Shown here: piece after piece, positions 53,435 through 62,759 of the stretch
How positions within the stretch are numbered: position 1 is the first letter of the stretch
Layout: the number at the start of each line of letters is the position of its first letter
Assembly (NCBI RefSeq): GCF_036898095.1
Contig: NC_090766.1
Span: forward strand, 33,197,495-33,261,494
Source: Palaemon carinicauda
Taxonomy: Eukaryota; Arthropoda; Malacostraca; Decapoda; Palaemonidae
DNA: 64,000 nucleotides
Reading direction: 5' to 3'
Notes under the pieces: generated by a model
Seen by the model: the letters and a program-made list of their open reading frames with translations, nothing else
Databases searched by the model: none
Told to the model about the DNA's origin: nothing
Program-made: the position numbers and the translations under genes

Positions 53435-56400
53435 TTATTCAAGATCAATCTCAGGATCAGGCTGTAGATCAGGAATGACATTGATGGATAAGAGATCATA
53501 GCCATGAATAAGCCTTTCCGGAGTGATAGGGTGAGGAACAGGCTCGTTGCTCAAATCCCTTAATGCCTCTTTAAAAGCAATTGGTCGCTTATTCACCAAG
53601 TGACAAGTTTGACTAACAACAAATTCAAAATCTCTAAATTCTAGAACATTTGTACCAATGGACTTATTTATCAAATGTTTGACCATCTTTATACATATCT
53701 CTACCAAAGAACCCATCTGACTGCAGCCTTTAAAATACCGATCAAATTTTATCGATTGTACACCAGCCTCATCAAAATGCATCTGGGTTTCAGGATCTTT
53801 AAGAAAATCCATTATGATGTTACCTCCTGCTACTATCTGTGTGCCTAAGTCACTTACACAAAACTGTGGCAATCCATAATCAAACGTGTGAAGCATAAAA
53901 GAACGAAGGAATTCTTTAACAGACATATCCACGCAAATCTTCAAATTGACTGCTCGAGTAAACATACAGGTAAGGCAAAGAACCCACACTTTTAGCTTTC
54001 TATGTTCCTGTTTAACAGTATAAGGACCAAAGTAATCTATGTACACATACCCAAAAGGAATCTCAGAAGGATGCAATCTAACATCACGATATGGGGACTG
54101 ATTCAGTTTCACAGAACGACCATTATACCTTTTGCACGTAACACAATCCTTAAGGACATTTTTAACAACTGAGAAATAGTGAGGTATCCAAAACTCTTTC
54201 CGCAGCTCTGCTAAAAGTGAATAACATCCAGCATGTTTCAGCCTTACATGCAAATCAAGAATTATCAACTTTGTTAACTCACTATGCTTGTGCAAAAGAA
54301 TAGGGAAATAGCATCTTTCACCCTCTTTCCACCGATCACATTTGCTTCTCACCCTCAGAATTCCAACCTGATCAGGATAAACATTAAGCTGACTGACAAG
54401 ATTGGGTATGTTCTTGACCCTTTTTAAATCAGACCCAAAATAATCAAAGACTTCAGGGAAATAGACAAGCTGATCTTTCAAAATTATGTGCATAACAGCC
54501 TCTTTGTAACACCCAGATTCAATAACCATCAAATCCTTACAAGTTGGTCTGTTCAACTTTGTGCGAGCCTTCCACTTATTCCAACATCTCAGAACCCTAG
54601 CAATTACAGCCACTAAATGGCGAAAGTCAGAATATCTGTTTGAAGAAACTAGATATTCAGATGATATGGAAAGTTTATTGCACTGTATATTATAACTACC
54701 AACATCTTTGCTTTCAACATTATCATCATTGATCTTGAATAAAGGATTCGGGATGGTGAAACTCAGTACATTTTGACTTATTGCTACATCACTTGACTGA
54801 ATTTGTGGTCCTGAGAAATAGTTAGTTTTCTTGAGTTGTTTGTATGATAAACATCTAGTTATGCAATCCCCAGGATTATTCTGCCCACTTGTGAAGGTAA
54901 AGTTCACAGGGAAGATTTCACAAAGCTGATTTATACGATGTAACCTATTCCATATAAAATTGGATTTTCCCTGCATTTTATCAAGTTTACTAGCATAGGA
55001 ATTTACCCAAGTTAACGCTACCAAACTATCAGAATACAAAGTCAGTGCTTTAATATTAATGGGAATGACACATGCAGGACCAGACAGTTCTTTATAAAGT
55101 TCCATAAGCATCTCTGTACCTAAACTTATAGCCTGCAACTCCAGGGAAGGGATTGATTTAGTCATCAAATTTGTGTTCACAATTCTGTTTTTGGCCAATA
55201 CAAAACTAACCTTACCTGTATCTATATTCTCAATATAAAGTACGGCTCCATACATGAGACTACTTGCATCAACACAAGCTAGTATCCTATAAGATGCATC
55301 TCTTTCCCCTACAAACCGTTCTACCATAATTTCTGGAGTTGCATTAGCTTGTCTTGAAATACAGTTCCACTCTTTCATTCGCTCTTGTGACAATGGATCA
55401 TCCCATCCAAGTGATTTGTCACACTGTAAGCCATGCATAAAAACTCTAGATCTGTTAAAAACTGGTCCATTGAAATTATATAAATCAAAATTAGAGGCTA
55501 TCCACCTGATAATTAAACGTTTTGTATTGGCTGATCCCTCAAGAGCAATAGGTCTAGCTGACAATATATCATCTTGCCTATGCCACTGCAAGCCTAAAAG
55601 TTTAACTTTACTGTCAGTTTTGTTTTCAAGACCAGCATCAATATCCTCCTGAAGTGAACTATCATTAGTAACAATTTGTTGTAATTCCATCTTACAGGGC
55701 TCAAAAATAGATGGCAATAACTGATAAGCCCATTTCAAAGTTGATGAATCACTACAAGTGAAAGCACCATTATCCACATAAAATAATTGATAAATCAACC
55801 TTTTCAAACATACAACCTCCTCAGAATTCCCTTCAGTATCCAGGACCAAAATCTTGTATAAACTCAACATCAAAATTGTTGGTGAACATCGTAATCCAAA
55901 ACTCAATCGCACATTCTTATACCCCACAAGAGAAAAATCTCCTTTCTTTACATTACGATACCAAAGAAATAGTAATTTATTCTGATCAGAGGGATTCAGC
56001 TCTATTTGGTTAAAAGCTTTCCGGATGTCAAAGCATAGAAGCTTAGACCCAAATCTCAGGTGTAAAAGAGCTGAAGCAATCTTTTGGTTTAAACAAGGTC
56101 CAGAATGTATACTCTGATTATGACTAACAGTAGCTGGCTTAGACAAATCTTTTTCACAAATATTCGAGAGAAAAACTACTCTACACTTAGTGGTCTCCCT
56201 GTTTAGTTTAAACACACCCATGTGCGGTAAGAAACTATGCTCAGGATGTTCCTCCATATACTGATCCAAATTTGGAATCCTCTGTATTATACCAAGTTGT
56301 TCTTGTTCTTTAATGGCATCATCCATCAAATGTAAATGAAGCTCATTCTTTCTTAACTTTTTTAAGTTAGATTTTAGCACAGCTTTAGCAAGATTGTAAT

Positions 56401-58669
56401 TCCTACCAAGAAGATGAGATACTTTACTGTTCCATAAAAGAGGCATGGATATCCTGCCCTTTTCAGTACGAACAGAATGATTCAAAGCAAATCTAACAAG
56501 TTGATCATTGACCTCTGAAGAGCAGTTTTCGAATTCTAATTGGTCATAGTTTAATACCTTCTTCTCATCATATTTCATGAGAACTTCGTTTGCAGCTTTA
56601 TTCAATTCAGTCTCCGAAATACTTCCATCATCTTTCAACACTGCAAAATTTGATTCAACATCAAGAGTTACCTCCTCTTCCATAAAGTTTGAATCATCAC
56701 CCAAGATGCTTGAACCAAAGCCTACATAGACAACAGAAGACTCTACAGACAAATAAGTAGAAATGTCCGAATTATTACCATTGTATGAGGCATAATTTAA
56801 ATCAGGTAAGTATTTCAAATTAGAAATAGTGTTCTGCAGATTACCCAATAGCATAACCCCTAGAGCACATTGACTATAGACAGAGGGAATCGGCTGACCA
56901 AAATTTACCATTGAGCTCAAAAGACAATACATAGAATTTGTACCTAATATGAAATCAATGTTATTGATCTCCTCCTGATGGTTTAACAATTGATTGTCTG
57001 CCAAGACATAGCCTTTCTCAATAAACGCAGTTGTAATCCTAGAAAGCTGTGGAAGTTTCAAATTTATATCAATAGATGGTACACAAAGTGCTTCAATCTT
57101 GAACCTTTCCTTACCTATCTCTACCTCTACTTCCACAAGCTTAGTTACATACTGCTTACTCGAGTTAAAACCGTTAACAGTCAAATGTACCCTTTCTTTT
57201 AACACCTTGAGATTACTAGTATTGGCTACAGCTTCCGTAATAAAATTAGTCTGGCAACCACTGTCTACAAGATACCTAATCTCAAACTGGTTACTTAGGT
57301 AACAAGTAAAAGTAGGCAAAATTGACTCTGTACTGGTAGTCCGTAAAGCACCTACTGATAGAATCATGCCACTAGAAACCTCCTCTTTGGGAGCAGATTT
57401 ACAGTTTTTCCCTTTTTTGGACACTTTTTGACTCTGAGAGGTAACAGGGTTTGCTTCAATTTTATTGGTGGCACCCAGTAAACTCCTTTCTTCATTTCCA
57501 TTTATACACAGATAGGTAAAATGCCATTTTCCACAATGAAAACATTTCTTTCGAAAAACAAAATTACAAGATTCGGTGGAATGATTGGCTTTAGCGCACT
57601 TTAAACATCCTCCAATTTCCTTCAATTTGTCAACTTTGGCCTTTGGACTATCATAATACTTACACTTATAGATAGGATGAGAAGAGTCTCTTTCCTTGTC
57701 TAAAGCACATAAAGTACACTTAACTGAAGGCCCGTTAGTCTTGCTAAAATTGACATTAGTAGCCAAATTTGTTGTTGAAGATTTGATATTAAAACCTTTA
57801 GAATGATTCTTTGAATGGAAATTCTGGGTAGCTAATGAATATCGTTCTGCTGCCTCAAAAAATTTATCCTTTATTTCATCCAATGAAGGTCTGGTCTTAT
57901 TTGTTATGATAGTCAACTGATTTTTGAAAGTATCATTCAAACCTTGCCAAAAGAAATAATTCAAAAAGTCATTAGTTTCAATTTTTTGCAACTTAACAGA
58001 TTCAATACAGTTTTTCATCTGACTAATATAGGAAAATGGATCTGTGCTGTACGTTAATCTCATCTCTGCTATTTGTTTAATAGTATTGAATTTCTGCAGC
58101 GAACCAGAAGCCAAAGCTGCTAACAAAAGTTCCTTGGCATCATTATAAGTCTGTTTATCCACTTCAAGTGAACTCAACAAAACGGAAGCACGCCCCGAAA
58201 CTTGTTGCTTTAACAACAACAACTTATCCCTATCCTTAAGCTGAAAGGAGCCTGTGGTATCCTCAAATTCTGTTAAGAATTTGTTTATATTTTCCCCTTC
58301 AGTGCTACTGAAAGTAGGAAGGGGAGCAGTAGGACTCTTAAGCAAACTCCTTGCAGCATCTAAGGTACTAGAAGTGAAAGAGACAGTATCTTCAAGGAAG
58401 GCTAACATTTCATTGAGTTTATCAATATAAGATTCACAATTCGCCAATTCCACTGTAAGTTTATCACTACTTTCTTCCTCTTGCCATATCAAGGCTTGAA
58501 TTTTGCTATCATGGTCCCTCAAGTCATCAAGATACGATTTAAACTTAGCTTTGAGGACATGTTTCTCAGAGGTGGTTTTAGTTTGGAGTGAAATCTTATT
58601 GTTATAATACTTTGTCACTTGTCCTCGGATATATTTCCGACTATTGATTAAAAGAGACAAATTAGACAT
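53435..58669 (-). CDS. BEL/Pao gag-pol polyprotein (frameshifted near its C-terminus; altered RT motif)
   Basis: 1744 codons. Order: coiled N-terminus; DUF1759-like gag (about 115-270); Cys/His knuckles (about 318-387, including CLKCAKANHSTESC and CFHCGKWHFTYLC); aspartic protease (LVDSGCQTNF, about 465-475); RT (about 780-1020) with FDIRKAFNQIEL; RNase H (CVDASSLMYGAVL about 1130, YSDSLVALTWV about 1210); integrase zinc-binding region (about 1472-1510) and core with YIDYFGPY, VSDLGTQ and GSLVEI (about 1540-1655). The RT active site reads YVDN at residues 964-967, where the family has YVDD, so the second catalytic Asp is Asn. With the terminal frameshift, this copy is probably inactive. Confidence 0.88.
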   Translation of the reverse strand: MSNLSLLINSRKYIRGQVTKYYNNKISLQTKTTSEKHVLKAKFKSYLDDLRDHDSKIQALIWQEEESSDKLTVELANCESYIDKLNEMLAFLEDTVSFTSSTLDAARSLLKSPTAPLPTFSSTEGENINKFLTEFEDTTGSFQLKDRDKLLLLKQQVSGRASVLLSSLEVDKQTYNDAKELLLAALASGSLQKFNTIKQIAEMRLTYSTDPFSYISQMKNCIESVKLQKIETNDFLNYFFWQGLNDTFKNQLTIITNKTRPSLDEIKDKFFEAAERYSLATQNFHSKNHSKGFNIKSSTTNLATNVNFSKTNGPSVKCTLCALDKERDSSHPIYKCKYYDSPKAKVDKLKEIGGCLKCAKANHSTESCNFVFRKKCFHCGKWHFTYLCINGNEERSLLGATNKIEANPVTSQSQKVSKKGKNCKSAPKEEVSSGMILSVGALRTTSTESILPTFTCYLSNQFEIRYLVDSGCQTNFITEAVANTSNLKVLKERVHLTVNGFNSSKQYVTKLVEVEVEIGKERFKIEALCVPSIDINLKLPQLSRITTAFIEKGYVLADNQLLNHQEEINNIDFILGTNSMYCLLSSMVNFGQPIPSVYSQCALGVMLLGNLQNTISNLKYLPDLNYASYNGNNSDISTYLSVESSVVYVGFGSSILGDDSNFMEEEVTLDVESNFAVLKDDGSISETELNKAANEVLMKYDEKKVLNYDQLEFENCSSEVNDQLVRFALNHSVRTEKGRISMPLLWNSKVSHLLGRNYNLAKAVLKSNLKKLRKNELHLHLMDDAIKEQEQLGIIQRIPNLDQYMEEHPEHSFLPHMGVFKLNRETTKCRVVFLSNICEKDLSKPATVSHNQSIHSGPCLNQKIASALLHLRFGSKLLCFDIRKAFNQIELNPSDQNKLLFLWYRNVKKGDFSLVGYKNVRLSFGLRCSPTILMLSLYKILVLDTEGNSEEVVCLKRLIYQLFYVDNGAFTCSDSSTLKWAYQLLPSIFEPCKMELQQIVTNDSSLQEDIDAGLENKTDSKVKLLGLQWHRQDDILSARPIALEGSANTKRLIIRWIASNFDLYNFNGPVFNRSRVFMHGLQCDKSLGWDDPLSQERMKEWNCISRQANATPEIMVERFVGERDASYRILACVDASSLMYGAVLYIENIDTGKVSFVLAKNRIVNTNLMTKSIPSLELQAISLGTEMLMELYKELSGPACVIPINIKALTLYSDSLVALTWVNSYASKLDKMQGKSNFIWNRLHRINQLCEIFPVNFTFTSGQNNPGDCITRCLSYKQLKKTNYFSGPQIQSSDVAISQNVLSFTIPNPLFKINDDNVESKDVGSYNIQCNKLSISSEYLVSSNRYSDFRHLVAVIARVLRCWNKWKARTKLNRPTCKDLMVIESGCYKEAVMHIILKDQLVYFPEVFDYFGSDLKRVKNIPNLVSQLNVYPDQVGILRVRSKCDRWKEGERCYFPILLHKHSELTKLIILDLHVRLKHAGCYSLLAELRKEFWIPHYFSVVKNVLKDCVTCKRYNGRSVKLNQSPYRDVRLHPSEIPFGYVYIDYFGPYTVKQEHRKLKVWVLCLTCMFTRAVNLKICVDMSVKEFLRSFMLHTFDYGLPQFCVSDLGTQIVAGGNIIMDFLKDPETQMHFDEAGVQSIKFDRYFKGCSQMGSLVEICIKMVKHLINKSIGTNVLEFRDFEFVVSQTCHLVNKRPIAFKEALRDLSNEPVPHPITPERLIHGYDLLSINVIPDLQPDPEIDLE

Positions 58670-58984
58670 GATTACAAACTTTTATTTTTTCTGTAACAAA
58701 ACCTCAAACAATCTTTCATCAATTTAAATAGATGATTTAAACCTACTGTATTTAAATGTACCGAATCTCTATACAACCTCTGGTTATCTAATCTCCCCTG
58801 GCTTTCCACCCTAAACAGAAAATCTTTACACTTTAAACCTAGTACAAACTTATTGAAATAGCATCTAAGTAATTTATAGTGTTCTGTAAGAGGGGCATCA
58901 AACCTATTCCTGTTTACATGAAACCTCAGCTCTACTTGCGAGGCAATAAGGCAAGTATTTGGTAGTTTTTCACGAACTAAGATA
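58670..58984. other. BEL/Pao 5' leader, unresolved
   Basis: AT-rich stretch between the gag start codon and the outer end of DIRS-G. I see no primer-binding site that I can defend and no similarity to the candidate 3' LTR. Confidence 0.4.
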
Positions 58985-59221
58985 TGTTATTTTTATTAAT
59001 AAAATAAATTTTTGAATATACTTACCCGATAATCATGTAGCTGTCAACTCCGTTGCCCGACAGAATTCTATGGAGGGATACGCCAGCTATCACAATACTA
59101 GAAGGGGGTGTACTTACCAGCGCCACCTGTGGCCAGGTACTCAATCATTTGTTGTTGACACCTCCTCAATTATTCCTCGGTCCACTGGTTCTCTCTGGGG
59201 AGGAAAGGGAGGGTCGATTAA

Positions 59222-59314
59222 ATCATGATTATCGGGTAAGTATATTCAAAAATTTATTTTATTAATAAAAATAACATTTTTCAATATTAAACTTACCCGA
59301 TAATCATGTAGCTG
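59222..59314. repeat. DIRS-G internal complementary region
   Basis: TCGGGTAAGTATATTCAAAA through AATAAAAATAAC complements the outer 3' end at 58985-59035. AATATTAAACTTACCCGA should complement the outer 5' end, which is outside the window, so that half gives a prediction of it. Confidence 0.85.
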
Positions 59315-59709
59315 ATTCACACCCAGGGAGGTGGGTGAAAACCAGTGTACATGATTAAAGGATAGCTAAGTATCCCAAATTTCATATAACAGTTATCTCA
59401 AATAACAATGAAATAATAAGTACCTGGTAAGGAAGTCGAATAGAACCGTTACTCTGCCTTTTATTTAAAGTTCGTCTTCCTTACTGAGCGCAGCGTTCCT
59501 CTTGGAGGCTGAATCAACCCAAAGGTGCCAAAGTACAAGGGGTTGCAACCCTACTAAAGGACCTCTACCAAACCTTTAACCCAGGCGCTTCTCAAGAATG
59601 AATAGACCACCCGCCAAATCCAAGGATGCGGAAGGCTTCTTAGCCTACCGTAACAACCATAAAAACAACAATAAAAGTATTCAAGAGAAAGGTTAAAAAG
59701 GTTATGGGA

Positions 59710-62577
59710 TTAAGGGAATGTAGTGGCTGAGCCCTCACCTACTACTGCACTCGCTGCTACGAATGGTCCCAGGGTGTAGCAGTTCTCGTAAAGAGACTGG
59801 ACATCTTTCAGATAAAATGATGCAAACACTGACTTGCTCCTCCAATAGGTTGCATCCATAATGCTCTGCAGAGAACGGTTTTTATTAAAGGCCAACGAAG
59901 TAGCTACAGCTCTTACTTCGTGGGTCCTTACCTTCAGCAATGCAAGGTCTTCCTCCTTTAAGTGAGAATGTGCTTCTCTGATCAGAAGCCTTATATAGTA
60001 CAAAAGCCCATTCTTGGACATGGGTCTCGAGGGTTTCTTGATGGCACACCATAAGGCTTCTGACTGTCCTCGAATAGGTTTAGACCTCTTCAGATAATAT
60101 TTGAGAGCTCTGACAGGGCAAAGAACTCTCTCTAGTTCGTTACCTACCATGTTGGAGAGGCTAGGTATTTCGAACGATCTAGGCCAAGGACGTGAAGGAA
60201 GCTCGTTCTTTGCTAGGAATCCAAGCTGAAAAGAACATGTAGCTGATTCGGTTGTGAAACCAATGTTCTTGCTGAAGGCATGAACCTCACTGACTCTCTT
60301 AGCTGTTGCAAGGCAAACGAGAAAAGCAGTCTTGAGGGTAAGATCCTTGAAGGAAGCTGACTGGAGAGGTTCGAACCTAGATGTCATAAGGAACCTTAAG
60401 ACTACGTCCAGATTCCAGCCTGGAGTGGAAAGTCGACGTTCTTTAGACGTCTCAAAAGACTTGAGAATGTCTTGAAGGTCCTTGTTGAAAGACAGGTCCA
60501 AACCCCTGTGGCGGAGGACTGAGGCCAACATGCTCCTATACCCTTTAATCGTAGATGTTGAAAGGGATCTCTCATTCCTAAGATGAAGAAGGAAGTCAGC
60601 TATTTGGATCACAGAGGTATTGGTAGAGGATATTGAATTGGCTCTACACCAGCTTCGGAAGACCTCCCACTTAGACTGGTAGACTCTACGAGTGGAAATT
60701 CTTCTAGCTCTGGCAATCGCACTGGCTGCCTCCTTCGAAAAGCCTCTAGCTCTAGCGAATCTTTCGACAGTCTGAAGGCAGTCAGTCGAAGAGCGTGGAG
60801 GTTTGGGTGCAACCTGTCTACGTGTGGTTGACGTAGAAGGTCCACTCTTAGAGGTAGAGTCCTGGGGAAGTCGACTAGCCATTGAAGTACCTCTGTGTAC
60901 CATTCTCTTGCAGGCCAAAGGGGAGCAACCAGCGTCAGCCGTGTCCCTTCGTGCGAGACGAATTTCTGCAGAACTTTGTTTATAATCTTGAACGGAGGGA
61001 ATGCGTACAGGTCGAGATGGGACCAGTTCAGAAGAAAAGCATCTACATGAACCGCTGCAGGGTCTGGAACAGGGGAACAATAAAGCGGAAGTCTCTTGGT
61101 GATGGAGGTGGCAAACAGGTCTATGGTAGGTTGACCCCACAACGTCCAAAGTCTGTTGCACACACTCTTGTGGAGGGTCCATTCCGTGGGAATGACCTGA
61201 TTCCTTCTGCTGAGGCGATCCGCTGAAACATTCATATCGCCCTGGATGAACCTCGTGACCAGTGTGAGGTTTAGACCTCTTGACCAAATGAGGAGGTCCC
61301 TTGCGATCTCGTAAAGGCTCCTCGAATGGGTCCCTCCTTGCTTGGAGATGTAAGCCAAGGCTGTGGTGTTGTCTGAATTCACCTCCACCACTTTGCCTAG
61401 CAGGAGGGACTTGAAGTTCAACAGGGCAAGATGGACTGCTAACAGTTCCTTGCAGTTGATGTGGAGTAATCCTTGTTCCTTGTTCCATACTCCTGAGCAT
61501 TCCCGTCCGTCCAAGGTCGCACCCCAGCCCGAGTCCGATGCATCCGAGAAGAGATGAAGATGGGGGGTCTGGATGGCCAATGATAGACCCTCCTTGAGAA
61601 GAAGATTGTGCTTCCACCACCGGAGAGTGGTCTTCATCTCTTGGTTGATAGGGATAGAGACTGCTTCTAGAGTCGAGCCCTTGTCCCAATGAGCTGCAAG
61701 ATGGAACTGAAGAGGGCGGAGGTGGAGTCTCCCTAGCTCGACAAACAGGGCCAGAGATGAGAGGGTCCCTGTGAGACTCATCCACTGTCTCACTGAGCAA
61801 TTGCTCCTCTTCAGCATGCTCATGATGCACTCTAGGGCTTGGTTTATCCTGGGGGCCGATGGAAAAGCCCGAAAATCCCGACTCTGAATCTCCATTCCCA
61901 GGTACACAATGGATTGGGAGGGAATGAGTTGAGATTTCTCTATATTGACTAATAGACCTAGGTCTCTGATTAGATCTAAAGTCCAAGAGAGGTTCTCCAG
62001 ACAACGACGACTCGTGGAGGCTCTCAACAGCCAGTCGTCTAGGTAGAGGGAGGCTCTGATGTTCGATAAGTGCAGGAATTTCGCTACATTCCTCATCAGA
62101 TGAGTAAAGACCATAGGAGCTGTGCTTAGGCCAAAACACAGGGCTTGGAACTGATAGACAACCTTTCCGAAAACGAATCTCAGGAAAGGTTGGGAGTCTG
62201 GATGAATGGGAACGTGAAAGTATGCATCTTTCAAGTCCAACGAGACCATCCAGTCCTCCTGTCTGACCGCTGCTAAGACCGACTTGGTCGTCTCCATTGT
62301 GAACGTCTGCTTGGTGACATACTCGTTGAGAGAGCTGACGTCCAGCACCGGTCTCCAACCTCCTGTCTTTTTGGCCACAAGAAAGAGACGGTTGTAGAAG
62401 CCCGGGGATTGATGGTCCCGGACTATAACCACTGCCTTCTTCTGCACAAGTAGCGACACCTCCTGTTGCAATGCTAGCCTCTTGTCCTCTTCTTTGTAGT
62501 TGGGAGAGAGGTTGATGGGCGATGTGGTCAGAGGCGGTTTGAGGCAGAATGGAATCCTGTAACCGTACCTCAGCCAA
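59710..62577 (-). CDS. DIRS-G tyrosine recombinase, intact ORF
   Basis: 955 codons; residues 1 to about 620 lie over pol in another frame, and the working start is uncertain. The recombinase occupies roughly residues 620-955: RVYQSKWEVFRSWC, then SMLASVLRHRGLDLS, catalytic Arg in AKRVSE (about 760), H-x-x-R in THEVRAVATS (about 885-893), YWRSKSVF, and the nucleophile Tyr922 in FYLKDV. It ends with the conserved TLGPFVAASAVVGEGS motif. All catalytic positions expected of the family are present, and no stop or frameshift is seen. It should integrate the circular cDNA. Confidence 0.87.
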   Translation of the reverse strand: MAEVRLQDSILPQTASDHIAHQPLSQLQRRGQEASIATGGVATCAEEGSGYSPGPSIPGLLQPSLSCGQKDRRLETGAGRQLSQRVCHQADVHNGDDQVGLSSGQTGGLDGLVGLERCILSRSHSSRLPTFPEIRFRKGCLSVPSPVFWPKHSSYGLYSSDEECSEIPALIEHQSLPLPRRLAVESLHESSLSGEPLLDFRSNQRPRSISQYREISTHSLPIHCVPGNGDSESGFSGFSIGPQDKPSPRVHHEHAEEEQLLSETVDESHRDPLISGPVCRARETPPPPSSVPSCSSLGQGLDSRSSLYPYQPRDEDHSPVVEAQSSSQGGSIIGHPDPPSSSLLGCIGLGLGCDLGRTGMLRSMEQGTRITPHQLQGTVSSPSCPVELQVPPARQSGGGEFRQHHSLGLHLQARRDPFEEPLRDRKGPPHLVKRSKPHTGHEVHPGRYECFSGSPQQKESGHSHGMDPPQECVQQTLDVVGSTYHRPVCHLHHQETSALLFPCSRPCSGSCRCFSSELVPSRPVRIPSVQDYKQSSAEIRLARRDTADAGCSPLACKRMVHRGTSMASRLPQDSTSKSGPSTSTTRRQVAPKPPRSSTDCLQTVERFARARGFSKEAASAIARARRISTRRVYQSKWEVFRSWCRANSISSTNTSVIQIADFLLHLRNERSLSTSTIKGYRSMLASVLRHRGLDLSFNKDLQDILKSFETSKERRLSTPGWNLDVVLRFLMTSRFEPLQSASFKDLTLKTAFLVCLATAKRVSEVHAFSKNIGFTTESATCSFQLGFLAKNELPSRPWPRSFEIPSLSNMVGNELERVLCPVRALKYYLKRSKPIRGQSEALWCAIKKPSRPMSKNGLLYYIRLLIREAHSHLKEEDLALLKVRTHEVRAVATSLAFNKNRSLQSIMDATYWRSKSVFASFYLKDVQSLYENCYTLGPFVAASAVVGEGSATTFP

Positions 62578-62759
62578 CTGACAGACTGTGCGTCTGCACC
62601 TCTCTTCTCCCAGGCTTGCCAGAAGATCTTGAGCCTGGCTCCTACTGTTGTCTGGAGAATCTGAGAGTCAGTGCTTTCCCTTAGATGTCCTGGGTCCTTT
62701 CCTAGACTTGCCCCTGTGAGAGTCTGGACGGGAGCTTCCTCGGCTGGGGGCTCTACCAC
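60609..62759 (-). CDS. DIRS-G pol, intact ORF (RT - RNase H - DAM-like)
   Basis: 716 codons, overlapping gag by about 92 bases. RT roughly residues 90-290: GGWRPVLDVSSLNEY, DLKDAYFHVPIHP, FQALCFGLSTAPMVF and YLDDWLLRA (Tyr239-Asp242). RNase H roughly 395-515: LFSDASDSGWGATL, KELLAVHLAL, VNSDNTTALAYI and NVSADRLSR. DAM/methyltransferase-like part roughly 545-650: IDLFATSIT, LYAFPPFKII with the FPPF box, LVAPLWPAREW. All catalytic acids are in place. The C-terminal ~55 residues are the antisense-free overlap with the start of the recombinase domain in the YR frame. Confidence 0.88.
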   Translation of the reverse strand: MVEPPAEEAPVQTLTGASLGKDPGHLRESTDSQILQTTVGARLKIFWQAWEKRGADAQSVSWLRYGYRIPFCLKPPLTTSPINLSPNYKEEDKRLALQQEVSLLVQKKAVVIVRDHQSPGFYNRLFLVAKKTGGWRPVLDVSSLNEYVTKQTFTMETTKSVLAAVRQEDWMVSLDLKDAYFHVPIHPDSQPFLRFVFGKVVYQFQALCFGLSTAPMVFTHLMRNVAKFLHLSNIRASLYLDDWLLRASTSRRCLENLSWTLDLIRDLGLLVNIEKSQLIPSQSIVYLGMEIQSRDFRAFPSAPRINQALECIMSMLKRSNCSVRQWMSLTGTLSSLALFVELGRLHLRPLQFHLAAHWDKGSTLEAVSIPINQEMKTTLRWWKHNLLLKEGLSLAIQTPHLHLFSDASDSGWGATLDGRECSGVWNKEQGLLHINCKELLAVHLALLNFKSLLLGKVVEVNSDNTTALAYISKQGGTHSRSLYEIARDLLIWSRGLNLTLVTRFIQGDMNVSADRLSRRNQVIPTEWTLHKSVCNRLWTLWGQPTIDLFATSITKRLPLYCSPVPDPAAVHVDAFLLNWSHLDLYAFPPFKIINKVLQKFVSHEGTRLTLVAPLWPAREWYTEVLQWLVDFPRTLPLRVDLLRQPHVDRLHPNLHALRLTAFRLSKDSLELEAFRRRQPVRLPELEEFPLVESTSLSGRSSEAGVEPIQYPLPIPL

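Larger units (their letters stand above)
51553..58984 (-). mobile_element. BEL/Pao-type LTR retrotransposon, 5' LTR not found
   Basis: A single long gag-pol frame on the minus strand with BEL/Pao-type domain order is bounded by DIRS-F on one side and DIRS-G on the other. A candidate 3' LTR lies at 51553-52549. Only ~315 bases separate the gag start from DIRS-G, too few for a second LTR of that length, so the 5' LTR seems truncated or lies beyond DIRS-G. The element is AT-richer than the DIRS neighbours. Confidence 0.82.
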
